From Chloroflexi bacterium TSY (GTDB taxonomy: Bacteria > Chloroflexota > Anaerolineae > Caldilineales > Caldilineaceae): a stretch of DNA of 64,000 nucleotides. The stretch spans positions 186,001 through 250,000 of the forward strand of contig JAHBNG010000003.1 in assembly GCA_019217005.1 (NCBI GenBank), given 5' to 3'. Positions 1 to 9,352 of this stretch are shown here, piece by piece; the stretch's first letter is position 1, and every line of letters starts with the position of its first letter. The notes below the pieces were generated by a model, which was not told the DNA's origin, ran no database searches, and worked only from the letters and a program-made list of their open reading frames with translations. A program made the position numbers and the translations under genes.

Positions 1-288
1 CTTCTCTTTCCAGAGGGCTCTCGTGGGGAACCAGAGCAACTGAGTCGTTTCAAAACAGGAATCGCGCGTCTGGTAGAGCGTCATCCTCATATTCCGATCG
101 TGCCAATCTTCACCCACGGTCTTGGCAAATCATTGCCGCGTGGTACATTTCTCCTCGTTCCCTTCTTTGCTGATATCGCGGTTGGTGAACCCATCTACTG
201 GCAAGGCTCAGTTGACGAGACAATGCAGCTCTACGAGCGCGCCATGAGTGAATTGGCACAAGAGTTGGAGGTTCCGGACTGGGAATAA
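1..288 (+). CDS. 1-acyl-glycerol-3-phosphate acyltransferase (PlsC family), C-terminal part
   Basis: The reading frame is open from the first base of the window, so the N-terminus lies outside it. The visible 95 residues begin with LLFPEGSRGEPE, which is acyltransferase motif III (FPEGSRG) used by PlsC-type enzymes to bind the glycerol-3-phosphate backbone. A second conserved block follows around VPIFTHGLG. The family transfers an acyl chain to lysophosphatidic acid at the inner face of the membrane. The catalytic HX4D motif would be upstream of the window and cannot be checked. The gene converges on the SDR gene, with only 63 bp between the two stop codons. Confidence 0.8.
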   Translation, partial: LLFPEGSRGEPEQLSRFKTGIARLVERHPHIPIVPIFTHGLGKSLPRGTFLLVPFFADIAVGEPIYWQGSVDETMQLYERAMSELAQELEVPDWE

Positions 289-351
289 GGCTTTTCCAAC
301 ATGCTGCCCAAATTTCGCAGATTTGCACACTTTTGTCTGACGAGCGAAGTT

Positions 352-1185
352 TTAAGCGATCGAAAACTGCTTGAACTCCTCCGCATAGTCCGGGTGCCAG
401 CGAGAGAGCGGGGGGCGGTTGTAAACCAAATCACCAGCCGCCCAAAGGATGCGTTCTTTGTCCATCTGCGGCGTCACTTCATCATCGGGGCAAATGATAT
501 AGAAATCGCCTTGCTCGAGTGCTTCCATCATGACACCCACCGTTTGATCGGGCAACCACGCACCGGGTTTGTGTTCGCGCTTTCCCGTTGTGGTCCACCC
601 CGGAACAAGCAGATGGGCCGTGATCTGACAGCCTTCTGTGTTGCGCAACTGGTGTTGTAGCCCTTCCGTCAACGCCTTGACGCCCGCTTTCGTCACATTG
701 TAGGCTGTATTGCCCGGCGGTGTTGTAATGCCCTGTTTGGATCCAGTATTGACCACCATGCAAGGGGTGCCTTGTTCGAACATGGCCGGAATAAATGTTT
801 GGACGCCGTTGATGACGCCCCACAAGTTTGTGTGGAACACTTCTTGCCAACCTTCATAGTTTTCCCAAGGCCCACCCCCTGCCCGGACACCAGCATTGTT
901 CATCAATAAGCCCACTTCGCCAAAGGTATTGTAGACCGTCTCTTTCAGCGCCTCTACGTCTTCCAGCTTGCCGACATCCATTGCAACCGGCAAGACATCT
1001 TCGGCGGTTCCCGGTGAAATTTCTCTTACCTCATCAACGACCTGGTTGAGTTCCTCTCCGTCGATGTCGGCCATACAGACCTTCATTCTCAGTGCGGCAA
1101 ATCGTTTGGCCGCGGCCAAACCGATGCCGCTGGCTGAACCGGTCACGACAGCGACTCGATCGGCTGTTAAAACTGGATGTGTCAT
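352..1185 (-). CDS. SDR-family NAD(P)-dependent oxidoreductase
   Basis: This 277-residue protein is a classical short-chain dehydrogenase by motif. The nucleotide-binding TGSASGIG is at residues 15-22, NNAG at 96-99, the catalytic Ser near 149, and the Tyr162-x3-Lys166 pair in AYNVTK. Asp after the second beta strand (MADID, about 40-42) suggests a preference for NAD over NADP. The substrate cannot be told from sequence. The ATG is preceded by AAGGAG at a 10-nt spacing, which supports this start. The C-terminus (residues about 230-277) is a little longer than the minimal fold, with an aromatic-rich RWHPDY stretch. No operon partner is visible; the next gene on this strand is 186 bp upstream across a hairpin. 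Confidence 0.9.
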   Translation of the reverse strand: MTHPVLTADRVAVVTGSASGIGLAAAKRFAALRMKVCMADIDGEELNQVVDEVREISPGTAEDVLPVAMDVGKLEDVEALKETVYNTFGEVGLLMNNAGVRAGGGPWENYEGWQEVFHTNLWGVINGVQTFIPAMFEQGTPCMVVNTGSKQGITTPPGNTAYNVTKAGVKALTEGLQHQLRNTEGCQITAHLLVPGWTTTGKREHKPGAWLPDQTVGVMMEALEQGDFYIICPDDEVTPQMDKERILWAAGDLVYNRPPLSRWHPDYAEEFKQFSIA

Positions 1186-1277
1186 GAGCTATTTCTCCTT
1201 TGCGAAAGTTAAACGATTCTCGACGGGGCAAGATGGATGTCGTGCGTGGTGTCTGTATTAGGCGATTCCAGAAAAAT

Positions 1278-1354
1278 AATGATCCACAGATTGACAGGAT
1301 GAAATGGATTAGAAGAGTGAAAATCTAGTCAATCCCGTCCATCTGTGGATCATT
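1278..1354. repeat. Intergenic hairpin repeat, ATCCACAGAT arms
   Basis: AATGATCCACAGAT at 1278-1291 is matched by its exact reverse complement at 1341-1354, giving a 14-bp stem around a 49-nt loop. One arm with the same sequence recurs alone near 5735-5750 (aataatgatccacagatgg). It lies between the SDR and SWIM genes. It could act as a transcript-end hairpin, but there is no T tract, so a dispersed intergenic repeat is more likely. Confidence 0.7.
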
Positions 1355-1371
1355 TATCATTTGGATTGGCC

Positions 1372-2256
1372 TTACTTACGCTCCATCTCAGAATCATCCA
1401 CCGACTCTATCGTCGCGTCCATGATAGAATGATAGGCTGGCCCAAGTAGTTTGGTAAGATCCTCAGACAAAAATGCGGGTTGGCCCAGACGCTTGAGCAC
1501 AGATAGCTCCGTCACTGGTGGTCGGATGTTGGTAATAAAATGATCGAGAGGCTCTGCCATTTCCCAAAAATTGTCCAGGCATTCTTCGAGCGGTGGAACC
1601 TGCTTTTCGACAACATAATCTGGGCGTTCTTCTCCCAACATGCGCACATCATCCTGTGTACTGCGTCGCGCCCGGAGTGCATCCAGAATTTCTTCTTGTG
1701 CGCGGCCACGGAGCCGGAAAATGAGGAAGGGGTCTTCATCAAACTGCTCGCCCAAAATATAGTGTGTGGCTGCAACATGCTTGCATGGATTCGCATAGTC
1801 AGGACAGCTACAATCTGTACTCAAGTCACCACGTTTGTCCGGAAAAAGGCTCACGTCTGCATCTTCAAACGCCTCTTCGATCTCCTGCGGCATTTCACCT
1901 GCCAGCAGCTGAGCGGTAAAGATTGCGCGTTCCGCCAAGACATCGATGACGTTCTCCCACTGCTGGTCGGTCAATGGCTCTAGCGCAATGCGAATTTTGT
2001 AAGCATTGCGCCGTGAGCCCTGCACCCGTGCATCAATTCCACCTTTTTTCTCCTCAATCGAGAGAACTTGTCCCTTACGTGCATAAGTACGACCCCGCTG
2101 CAATCGACCTCCAGTCACCAACCTCTCCAAAGCGCTGATCCAGCGTTTCGCCCACCAGTTCTTTGTAAAGGAGCCGCGCTTGCTACGCGCCTTGATTCCC
2201 TGATCCGTCTCGATGGCTTTGGTTGGTTTATAATATTCGTAGTAGCTATAGCGCAT
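1372..2256 (-). CDS. SWIM zinc-finger protein, partner of the SNF2 helicase
   Basis: The 294-residue protein has a SWIM zinc finger: Cys149-x-Cys151, then Cys158-x-His160 in the motif CSCPDYANPCKHVAA. Bacterial proteins of this kind usually sit next to a large SNF2 ATPase, as here, and are thought to help it contact DNA or protein; the biochemical role is not established. The N-terminal 40 residues are Tyr- and Trp-rich (YSYYEYYKP, NWWAKRW), which is typical of the family. The ATG has AAGGAG five bases upstream. It lies 191 bp downstream of the SNF2 start-to-stop unit on the same strand order, so the two are probably read from separate or loosely coupled transcripts. The residues after the finger hold no recognisable domain. 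Confidence 0.88.
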   Translation of the reverse strand: MRYSYYEYYKPTKAIETDQGIKARSKRGSFTKNWWAKRWISALERLVTGGRLQRGRTYARKGQVLSIEEKKGGIDARVQGSRRNAYKIRIALEPLTDQQWENVIDVLAERAIFTAQLLAGEMPQEIEEAFEDADVSLFPDKRGDLSTDCSCPDYANPCKHVAATHYILGEQFDEDPFLIFRLRGRAQEEILDALRARRSTQDDVRMLGEERPDYVVEKQVPPLEECLDNFWEMAEPLDHFITNIRPPVTELSVLKRLGQPAFLSEDLTKLLGPAYHSIMDATIESVDDSEMERK

Positions 2257-2447
2257 TGTTGCTCCTTTGGAAAGACGAAGGCTGAGACGAAGGAAGAAAT
2301 GGTGCGAGGGACATTCTTCTTTTTGCCTTACAATTTTCTAGAAAGGCGAAGGTCAAGAGGCTCCTCTATGAGAATATGTGGCCAATAAGCGGAGCGTACC
2401 GCAGAACTCTCTTCCCTCAGCCTTAACCTCAGCCTTCGCCTTTTTCG

Positions 2448-5400
2448 TTATTCCTCGATTGCCCTCTTTCTCAACGTCACCATCTCTTGCAAATCGTCTG
2501 TTGATAGCTCCGTCAGCCAGTTTTCACCAGAGCCAACCACACTTTCAGCCAAAGCTTTTTTGTTTTCGATCATCTCGTCGATCTTCTCTTCTAATGTGCC
2601 GGTACAGACGAACTTGTGTACTTGCACGTTGCGTTTTTGCCCAATGCGGAAAGCGCGATCGGTCGCCTGATCTTCCACTGCTGGGTTCCACCAGCGGTCA
2701 AAATGGAAAACGTGATTGGCACGCGTTAAGGTCAAACCCGTGCCGCCAGCTTTGAGTGAAAGAATAAAGAGCGGTGGTCCATCGGCATCTTCCTGAAACC
2801 GTTCAATCATAGAGGTTCGCTGTCGAGCCGGCGTGCCGCCATGCAGAAATTGCGTGGGGACACCTAATTGCTGTTGCAAATAGCTTTTGAGCAGATGGCC
2901 CATCTCGGCAAACTGAGTAAAGATCAGTGCCCGCTCGCCAACTGCGATGACTTCCTCTAAGAGCTCCACCATCCGCACCAGTTTGCCACTGCGCTTACCT
3001 TCTTTTTCAGCAAAGTGTCCGTCTCCCATGGACTCGCCGCTTACTTGGTGCAAAAATTGGGCCGGATGATTGCAGATCTGCTTCAACTGCATCAACATCC
3101 CCAAAACGAGCCCTTTACGCTCAATGCCATCTGACTCATTGATACGATTCATGGCCTCCTGCACAACGGCCTGATAAAGAGTCGCCTGTTCTGGCACGAG
3201 ATGACAGAAAACCTTCATCTCCTGTTTTTCAGGTAGATCTTGGATGACAGTTGGATCGGTTTTGACTCGGCGCAAAATAAATGGATTGGTCAAGCGACGC
3301 AAGCGGGCCACCGCAGCTTCATCCTTGTACCGTTCAATTGGGATCGAAAAGCTACGCCGGAAATCGGTTCGCGTTCCGAGAAAACCAGGGTTCAGGAAGT
3401 TCATGATCGACCAGAGTTCGGAAAGCCGATTCTCGACAGGTGTTCCCGTCAACGCCATGCGGAATTGTGTAGTCAGGGCGCGAATGGTCTGCGCTTGTTT
3501 GGTCTCTGGGTTCTTGATATTCTGTGCCTCATCCAGAATGACCCCGAACCACTCAATCTGACTCAAGAACGCAGCATCTCGTCTCACAAGCGGGTAGCTG
3601 GTGAGGATCATGTCGGTTTGGGTGACGATCTCCTGAAATGCATCACCACGTAACCGCTCTGGACCCTGGTGAATATGAGTCCGTAGCGCTGGCGCAAATT
3701 GGTCTACCTCCTTGGCCCAATTTGTCACAACCGACGTTGGACAGACAAGCAATACAGGCCCTGGTAGCTGGCCTCGTTCTTCTTTATCTCGCAGCAACAT
3801 CGCAATGGTCTGCATGGTCTTGCCCAGACCCATGTCGTCGGCCAGGCAAGCACCCATCCCCCAACGGCGCAAGAAGGTGAGCCAAGAATAGCCATACTCC
3901 TGATAGGGACGCAATTGAGCCAGCAGCCCCTCTGGTTGAGGAAGCGTTTCCATGCTTTCGCTGCCGGTAAAGCGGTCCATCCACTCCGCCAGCCACCCTT
4001 TATATTCCACATGCTCGATGGGCAACCCAGCAACGGCCTCTGCGCCCAATCCCATCTGCAGGGCCTCTTGGAGACCGACAGTGCCGGTTTGGTTCTGCTT
4101 CTCCCAGAAGTTGATGGCTGCCTCGATCTGTTCTGGATCCAGCTGGACCCACTGACCACGAATCTGTACCAACGGCGATTTGAGGGCTGCCAGTGCCGCA
4201 AATTCCTCCTGCGTGAGCGGTACATCGCCAATTGATAGCTCCCATTTGAAACTGATGAGGCTATCGAGCGTGACACCTGCTGATGAGACGATGTCTGCGC
4301 CAGAGCCAAGCGAGTTGCTACTCTCCATCCGTAGGCGTACACCCAAGCGCGTTCCTGGTTTGTTCCACCAAGGCGGGACAAGCACGCCAAAGCCACTTTC
4401 CTCCAACAGCGGAGCATGTTCGCGTAGAAAATCGAATGCTTCATTGGTCGAGAGCGCAACCGATAGAGGACTCTTGGTTTCCAGCCCGCGGGTTAGGGGT
4501 TTGAAGAGACGTGCGGCATAGCCAAGACCTGCCAGCAGTTTCTCTTGGGGCTGAGTGAATTGACGGTCCAGCAAGTTCAAGACATTGCCCTGACTATTCC
4601 AAACCTGATCCGCTGTGACCAATAAGCTTGGATCGTCTCTGGCCTGGAGCAGAAAGTGAAGAGGCCAGGAGCCATCGGTGCGCGGCTGATCTTGATTGGT
4701 TCTGGTTGCTAGACCATTGGAACGCCCGTTTGATGTTGCGTTCTCTGCTTGAGCTATTTGGAGCGGTGCCTCCAACCGAAATGCAATACGAAAATGGTTA
4801 TCACCCGCCATATAGAGATTGCGTAACCAAACGTTGTGGCTGTTGTGGAGATGACGCAGCTGAGCAGCAGAACCTTGGACAACGGGCGACCCATTGAAGA
4901 GTGCACGCAGCCAGTTGTGAGCTGGTTCGGTCGACAGGTGGCTGAGATCGTGTGTCCCATCTACTTGCCGAGCGACCTGATCGGTCATTTCGTTCAAGAA
5001 GGTTTCGACCAGGAGGCGTGGTGGTGGTGCTTCGTACTCTGTATCCGCATTGGCCCGGCAAAGCGGCGGCATGGCCGCAAGAAGTTGGGAGATTCGTTGA
5101 CCATCTTTGGGGCCATCTAGCACGGGCATCCAGCGAGCATGATACTGAGAGCGGCGCTCATCGATGGGTGTCAGGAGTGGGAGCAATTTTTGCTGTGCAA
5201 GGACTTCGGCAACGAGTGTGGCTGCCGTTGCCCAAAAGCGGCAATCTGTTCCGATGTGAAGCGTGGGCGTGATCATTGTCTCTTGTGGCAAAGCCATCAA
5301 AATGCGAAATGCCACGTCGAGGGTTAGACCGATTCCATCCACGAGCCAGGGGCGCAGAAGGGGCATTTGTTTTGTTCCTAGATCCCAATCGTGGATGAGT

Positions 5401-5666
5401 TGTGGCGATGGCAATGGGCCAAAACGACCCATCGGCAAGAAGAGTTCCGCACAACTTAACTCGCCATTCGCATCAACACCAAACTGTTGACTCAGCAGTT
5501 CTTGCATGGCGGATGCAGAGAGACAAAACGGATGGATGCGCGTCTTTTTTGTGCGACGGTCCATCTTTTCTAACTGTGGTAACTCGGCTGTTTCAGCCCA
5601 AAACAGGAGGGAGCCGGTTTCGTCCGGCGAATTAGGTGGTCGCCAGTGGGTGTGGATGACGTTCAT
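2448..5666 (-). CDS. SNF2/Rad54-family DEAD/H-box helicase
   Basis: This 1072-residue protein has an N-terminal half of about 580 residues with no obvious motif (the bacterial SNF2 N-terminal region) and a C-terminal SNF2 motor. Motor motifs seen are DDMGLGKTMQT (Walker A, near 645), DEAQNIKNP (motif II), TGTPVENRLSELW, FLHGGTPARQR, and SLKAGGTGLTLT followed by DRWWNPAVEDQATDRAFRIGQ near 990-1015. All catalytic elements look intact. The family uses ATP to move along double-stranded DNA and remodel protein-DNA complexes. The SWIM protein lies immediately downstream. The pair is widespread and its physiological role in bacteria is poorly known; roles in repair, transcription recycling or phage defence are all conceivable. 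The ATG has no strong Shine-Dalgarno sequence. Confidence 0.93.
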   Translation of the reverse strand: MNVIHTHWRPPNSPDETGSLLFWAETAELPQLEKMDRRTKKTRIHPFCLSASAMQELLSQQFGVDANGELSCAELFLPMGRFGPLPSPQLIHDWDLGTKQMPLLRPWLVDGIGLTLDVAFRILMALPQETMITPTLHIGTDCRFWATAATLVAEVLAQQKLLPLLTPIDERRSQYHARWMPVLDGPKDGQRISQLLAAMPPLCRANADTEYEAPPPRLLVETFLNEMTDQVARQVDGTHDLSHLSTEPAHNWLRALFNGSPVVQGSAAQLRHLHNSHNVWLRNLYMAGDNHFRIAFRLEAPLQIAQAENATSNGRSNGLATRTNQDQPRTDGSWPLHFLLQARDDPSLLVTADQVWNSQGNVLNLLDRQFTQPQEKLLAGLGYAARLFKPLTRGLETKSPLSVALSTNEAFDFLREHAPLLEESGFGVLVPPWWNKPGTRLGVRLRMESSNSLGSGADIVSSAGVTLDSLISFKWELSIGDVPLTQEEFAALAALKSPLVQIRGQWVQLDPEQIEAAINFWEKQNQTGTVGLQEALQMGLGAEAVAGLPIEHVEYKGWLAEWMDRFTGSESMETLPQPEGLLAQLRPYQEYGYSWLTFLRRWGMGACLADDMGLGKTMQTIAMLLRDKEERGQLPGPVLLVCPTSVVTNWAKEVDQFAPALRTHIHQGPERLRGDAFQEIVTQTDMILTSYPLVRRDAAFLSQIEWFGVILDEAQNIKNPETKQAQTIRALTTQFRMALTGTPVENRLSELWSIMNFLNPGFLGTRTDFRRSFSIPIERYKDEAAVARLRRLTNPFILRRVKTDPTVIQDLPEKQEMKVFCHLVPEQATLYQAVVQEAMNRINESDGIERKGLVLGMLMQLKQICNHPAQFLHQVSGESMGDGHFAEKEGKRSGKLVRMVELLEEVIAVGERALIFTQFAEMGHLLKSYLQQQLGVPTQFLHGGTPARQRTSMIERFQEDADGPPLFILSLKAGGTGLTLTRANHVFHFDRWWNPAVEDQATDRAFRIGQKRNVQVHKFVCTGTLEEKIDEMIENKKALAESVVGSGENWLTELSTDDLQEMVTLRKRAIEE

Positions 5667-5831
5667 GGGTGTGATTTAAAGTGAATAATGCCTACTGGAT
5701 GATCCGTGAATATATTTTACCATAAGGCAACTCCAAAAAATAATGATCCACAGATGGAAAGAATTCATACCGCAATAACTCCGCTCAATCTTCTTAACAT
5801 CTTCTCAATAACTCCCCGCTAAAATTATTCC

Positions 5832-5933
5832 TATAGATGTTCAGATAATGCTTTTCCACACGAAACAGTAGCTTGTCAGCATTTCAGCCAGTCAGCTCGT
5901 CAGCTCTCTGGCTGACCGGCTGAAATGCCATTT
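5832..5933 (+). repeat. Truncated copy of the 134-bp element family A
   Basis: The left terminus (TATAGATGTTCAGATAATG) and the central hairpin (AGCCAGTCAG... to CTGACCGGCTGAAATG) match the full copies at 19059-19192 and 32367-32500. The right terminus (ending GGCTATA) is missing, and the similarity stops near 5933. The rest of the 5667-6058 gap contains one arm of the ATCCACAGAT repeat and no convincing gene. A short open frame from about 5969 ends at TAG 6056-6058, directly before the kinase remnant. Confidence 0.75.
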
Positions 5934-6058
5934 CCGGTGTGCCATCAGCTCAATCTGCAAATATGATCCAGATGAGCGATGCAACCGGTCAAATTAACTA
6001 TCACTTTACCTGGGTATGGGGTGATGCAGTGCCAGCTCCGGACGGATGGAGTAGGTAG

Positions 6059-6300
6059 GTGACCACGGACTTGGGCTACCAAGTGCATGTAGAACTAGGA
6101 TATGTGGTGACAGGCACCGCAGCTGCCTATGCTGAGCAAGCAGAGGCCAAACAAATTCGCTTGAACATAGAAGCACAACCTGAACTTGGTCACGTAGAGG
6201 TCGATCCTGAGCGCATGGCGCAGGTGCTGGGGAATCTTGTCAGCAATGCATTGCGCTATACACCGGAGGATGGGCAGATTCGACTGTTTACTCATCCAGC
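6059..6300 (+). pseudogene. Sensor histidine kinase remnant (HATPase N-box)
   Basis: The frame from GTG 6059 carries VDPERMAQVLGNLVSNALRYTPEDGQIRL in two adjoining pieces, the N-box ATP-binding segment of sensor histidine kinases. It is preceded by a linker typical of the end of the dimerisation domain. The phosphoacceptor His, the G boxes and all sensor or membrane regions are missing. After about 6300 the frame continues into unrelated residues to a stop at 6379. An in-frame stop immediately precedes it. It is a fragment left after deletion or insertion, next to a truncated family A element. Confidence 0.7.
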
Positions 6301-6398
6301 AGCGCCTTATATCCATGCACAGCGTCCGTCAACCCACGAATGGCCTATGTTTTGCATAATTTCGCTATGTTTCCACTGAATCAGTCTCTGATCTTGCC

Positions 6399-8690
6399 TT
6401 ATTCTGGAGGCATCAAAATGCGGTTCTCTATCTCTTCCCTGTTTGATACGTCCGACACCTCCAGGCATTCGAAAAATAACTTGTTAAACTGCAGGTACTT
6501 ATCGAGCCTGTCATTTTGTTCCTCTCGCCATTGGCGTTCATAACCAATGTCGCGGTGTTGAAGCATGATAGTACGCAGCCGCTCTGTGAATACCCTCCAC
6601 TCTTCACCAGATGAAGAAGCATCTGGTACAGCTAGCTCATTTAAGTCTGTCATTAATGCTTGCGCATTTACTTTTTGACTCAATTCAGCTATTTGATTAA
6701 TGTAAGCAGCATATTTTTGGTAAGCGAACACTAATTCTTTTTCACGAGAAACCAACCCTAAAAATTTTGCTGTCGTTAATGCGACAACTAAACGGAAATC
6801 TAATGCAAGTTCCATGTTTATGTCAAGAGCGCGGTCGAGATCGAGGTCGAGATTGAGGTCGAGAGCACGGGAAAGGGTATGGTTAATGTCAAGGTCAAGG
6901 GCGAAGTCGAGGGTACGGGAAAGGGTACGAGAAAGGGCATGGGCGTGGGAAAGAGTACGGGTATGGGAAAAGGCAAGTGCGAAATCGAGAACAAAATTAA
7001 GATAGAGATAAAAGGCTGTAATCGCTGACAGATTGTAGGATACATTGACCTTCGCTGCTATTCTATCAGCCCAACGCACAAGTGCAAGCAAAGAATCATC
7101 GTCTGCAATGAGAGCGTTGATGACATCCTGAAATTGTGTAAAAAATCTGCGAGCATCGTACAGTAAACTTGCCGTTAGCAAAAACACGACATGCCAGCGA
7201 TCATCAACTAGATGTTCTTGTGTGATTAGCCTTTCAAGAGTGCCCCTAGCCTCATTGTCTACGATGTATTTAGCAGTGAAATACTCTTGCAGGGTCAGAT
7301 GAGAGAAGGAGTAAATTCCTTTGGCGCGTTCGACGAAGATACCATGCTGAACTTCAATGGCTTTTAGTAGTTGCACGCCGTCAATTTCGCCTATTTTGTC
7401 TGCCAATGGTCGTCTCTTCAAATGAATTTCAATCCGTTCCTTCAAAAATTCTTGCGACAAAAAGTAATTACCTTGTTCAAAGCTCTCAGCGGCAATATCA
7501 GCAAACATGCGTTGCTTCAACTCAACTGACAAGCCACGGTAGATCGTATCACGTTGGATGTTGTGTGAACTATCCCATTCTTTCAATAGGGCGTCCAGAG
7601 CTTCTTTGTAAAGTTCAGCTCGACGCTTGGGAAAGTTCATTGTCTTATCGAAGACCAGACAGAGCAACGAGAGCAAGAGGGGGACCGATGCCAGTTCCTT
7701 CAAGCCTCTATTTTCTGATTTTTCAAACTCTCTAAAAAACGCACCCCTCTTCTCCTCGTTATCAATAAACCATTTATCTACATAAGTTTTTACTTGATCA
7801 TCGGTAAAGTCAGCCACCTCCACTTCCTGAAAGTGAGGAAACTGGTAGTCACTAGCTGCGATGCGACAGGTGATTAAACACTGAGTGTTTGGGTACTGCT
7901 CACTAAACTGATTAAGTTGCTGGGTCAATTCGCTCCGCTGATTACCTTCTTGATTAACCTCGTCCAGCCCATCGAACAAGACAATGGCCTCTCCTTTTCT
8001 AAGAATGCCGTCCAAAAAAGGTTCGACATGAGGAAAACCATAACCATCAAATTGCTTAAGGATCATGTAGTACAAAGCAGTGTATAACGTTTGTGACCAT
8101 TCTTTCAGTGTGATAAAGATAGGGAACTTATTCAGATTTCCCTTGGCTGCTTGGAGCACAATGTAACGGAGGAAGGTCGTTTTACCTGCCCCTGGTTTGC
8201 CCAAAATAAAGAGGTTTCCTGATTGCTTCACGACTTCTAACCCATTGTATCGCTCTTGACCATAGAGATGGTCAGAACGGGGTGGAAATCTCTTTTTAAG
8301 CGTCTCGATATCAAAACGTCGGTGGGCAGTTAACTCGTCCAAGATATAAACATCTGTGTAAATGTTTTCGAGAGAAATAGGTTCAGATTTGCCTAAGATG
8401 CGTGTCGTGGCGTGTAGCTGATGCAGATGGACTTTGTATCGATCCGTGTCTTGTTCGGTCCATTGTTGTGGCATTGTATCAGGCAGAAGGGGATTGACAA
8501 TATAGTTGTTGATACTAGCCCCATCTCCAACGGCAAGACTACCATCGGCTACACTGCCAACATTAACCTGGTCACGATCTATATTGCCACCAGGTTGCGC
8601 GCACGGTGAACCTTGTAGTTTTTTCCCACACTTATGGCAAAAGAGTGCATCACTAGGTACGTTTGAAGTTTCGCATTTTGGACAGTGCAT
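6399..8690 (-). CDS. NACHT-domain STAND NTPase with N-terminal zinc ribbon
   Basis: The 763-residue protein begins with a zinc ribbon (CPKC at 3-6, CHKC at 18-21). A Gly/Asn-rich segment follows (DRDQVNVGSVADGSLAVGDG, about 38-57). Then comes a NACHT ATPase: Walker A GKPGAGKTT at 164-172 and Walker B LFDGLDE at 238-244, with the winged-helix region after it (LPLLLSLLCLVF, SFSHLTLQEYFTAKYIV near 470-490). Residues about 590-655 are a low-complexity run of Leu, Asp, Arg and Ala encoded by a degenerate six-base repeat. STAND ATPases act as ligand-triggered switches, and bacterial NACHT proteins include characterised anti-phage defence genes. No nuclease, protease or pore effector domain is recognisable, so whether this is defence or signalling is open. 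A 46-residue membrane protein lies 253 bp upstream on the same strand. Confidence 0.88.
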   Translation of the reverse strand: MHCPKCETSNVPSDALFCHKCGKKLQGSPCAQPGGNIDRDQVNVGSVADGSLAVGDGASINNYIVNPLLPDTMPQQWTEQDTDRYKVHLHQLHATTRILGKSEPISLENIYTDVYILDELTAHRRFDIETLKKRFPPRSDHLYGQERYNGLEVVKQSGNLFILGKPGAGKTTFLRYIVLQAAKGNLNKFPIFITLKEWSQTLYTALYYMILKQFDGYGFPHVEPFLDGILRKGEAIVLFDGLDEVNQEGNQRSELTQQLNQFSEQYPNTQCLITCRIAASDYQFPHFQEVEVADFTDDQVKTYVDKWFIDNEEKRGAFFREFEKSENRGLKELASVPLLLSLLCLVFDKTMNFPKRRAELYKEALDALLKEWDSSHNIQRDTIYRGLSVELKQRMFADIAAESFEQGNYFLSQEFLKERIEIHLKRRPLADKIGEIDGVQLLKAIEVQHGIFVERAKGIYSFSHLTLQEYFTAKYIVDNEARGTLERLITQEHLVDDRWHVVFLLTASLLYDARRFFTQFQDVINALIADDDSLLALVRWADRIAAKVNVSYNLSAITAFYLYLNFVLDFALAFSHTRTLSHAHALSRTLSRTLDFALDLDINHTLSRALDLNLDLDLDRALDINMELALDFRLVVALTTAKFLGLVSREKELVFAYQKYAAYINQIAELSQKVNAQALMTDLNELAVPDASSSGEEWRVFTERLRTIMLQHRDIGYERQWREEQNDRLDKYLQFNKLFFECLEVSDVSNREEIENRILMPPE
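6818..6985. repeat. Degenerate hexanucleotide tandem repeat inside the NACHT gene
   Basis: On the plus strand this stretch is almost all purine and built from imperfect six-base units such as gaggtc and gggaaa. On the coding strand it gives alternating Leu with Asp, Arg or Ala (for example LDLNLDLDLDRALDI). The unit length is a multiple of three, so slippage would change protein length without breaking the frame. Confidence 0.7.
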
Positions 8691-8943
8691 AAACTCACCA
8701 ACTCAAGATGAATTTAGATTAGGAGTCATAATATGTTGTTGTTTAGCTAAGTAGAAATGTTTCATGTATCAAGAATCGCTTAGTATTTGCTGCCTGAATT
8801 AACACGTTTGGCGCAGCTGCAAGTATGAATCAGCACAACGGATGTTGCGAGATTTCTGTCATTAAAATGTAACGCCGATACACATTTCCCTGCGATATAC
8901 TATAATCAGTAGCTAGAAAGTGGCACCTTTTTAGATGACGCGG

Positions 8944-9084
8944 TCACGTCAGGGCTACTTGCATTATCAAGCCTGCTAGGGCAATGAGTACTGCGAGTAC
9001 GTCGATAGGCGTGGCCGCTTTGTCGTTAGGTGAACCTTCATCGATGTACTCGAATACACCCAACTTGAAGTGGCGTTTGATCAT
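8944..9084 (-). CDS. Small single-pass membrane protein (46 residues)
   Basis: The open frame from ATG 9084 to TGA 8944 encodes 46 residues. An N-terminal basic/acidic half (MIKRHFKLGVFEYIDEGSPN) is followed by a hydrophobic segment at about 27-45 (IDVLAVLIALAGLIMQVAL) that could span the membrane once. GGAAG lies five bases before the ATG, a good ribosome-binding site. I do not recognise the family. The next gene downstream on the same strand is the NACHT ATPase (start 8690), so the two may be co-transcribed across a 253-bp leader. The gene is shorter than common gene-finder cut-offs. Confidence 0.6.
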   Translation of the reverse strand: MIKRHFKLGVFEYIDEGSPNDKAATPIDVLAVLIALAGLIMQVALT

Positions 9085-9352
9085 GAGAACTTCCTTTTAT
9101 GCCACACCTATAACTATAGCATGGGCATAATTGAATATGTATTTCAGATTGATGACACTTCTTTTAGTGTCATGCTATTCACATTACCCATATAGCAAAG
9201 ATATATGTATTAGCGTCGGCTTTTTTATGCTGTTGACGCAAACACAGATGCTGCGGTTTTTTGTATTGAGAGGTGATTGAGGTAGGATTGAGTTGAAGAG
9301 ACTTGACGGGGTCATCTTGCCGCCCCACAATTCTACTTAATGTGAGCGTACC
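9085..9352. other. Intergenic region with small hairpin
   Basis: This is the divergent gap between the 46-residue membrane protein and the broken GFA gene. ATGACACT (9152-9159) and AGTGTCAT (9166-9173) form an 8-bp stem with a 6-nt loop. GCGTC (about 9213) and GACGC near 9235 could form a second short stem. Promoters for both flanking genes must lie here, but no strong -35/-10 pair stands out. Confidence 0.4.

Noticed and set aside
6814..7045. Arg/Ser-rich and Pro/Phe-rich frames across the hexamer repeat
   Set aside because: They are products of the purine-biased repeat in other frames, not independent genes.
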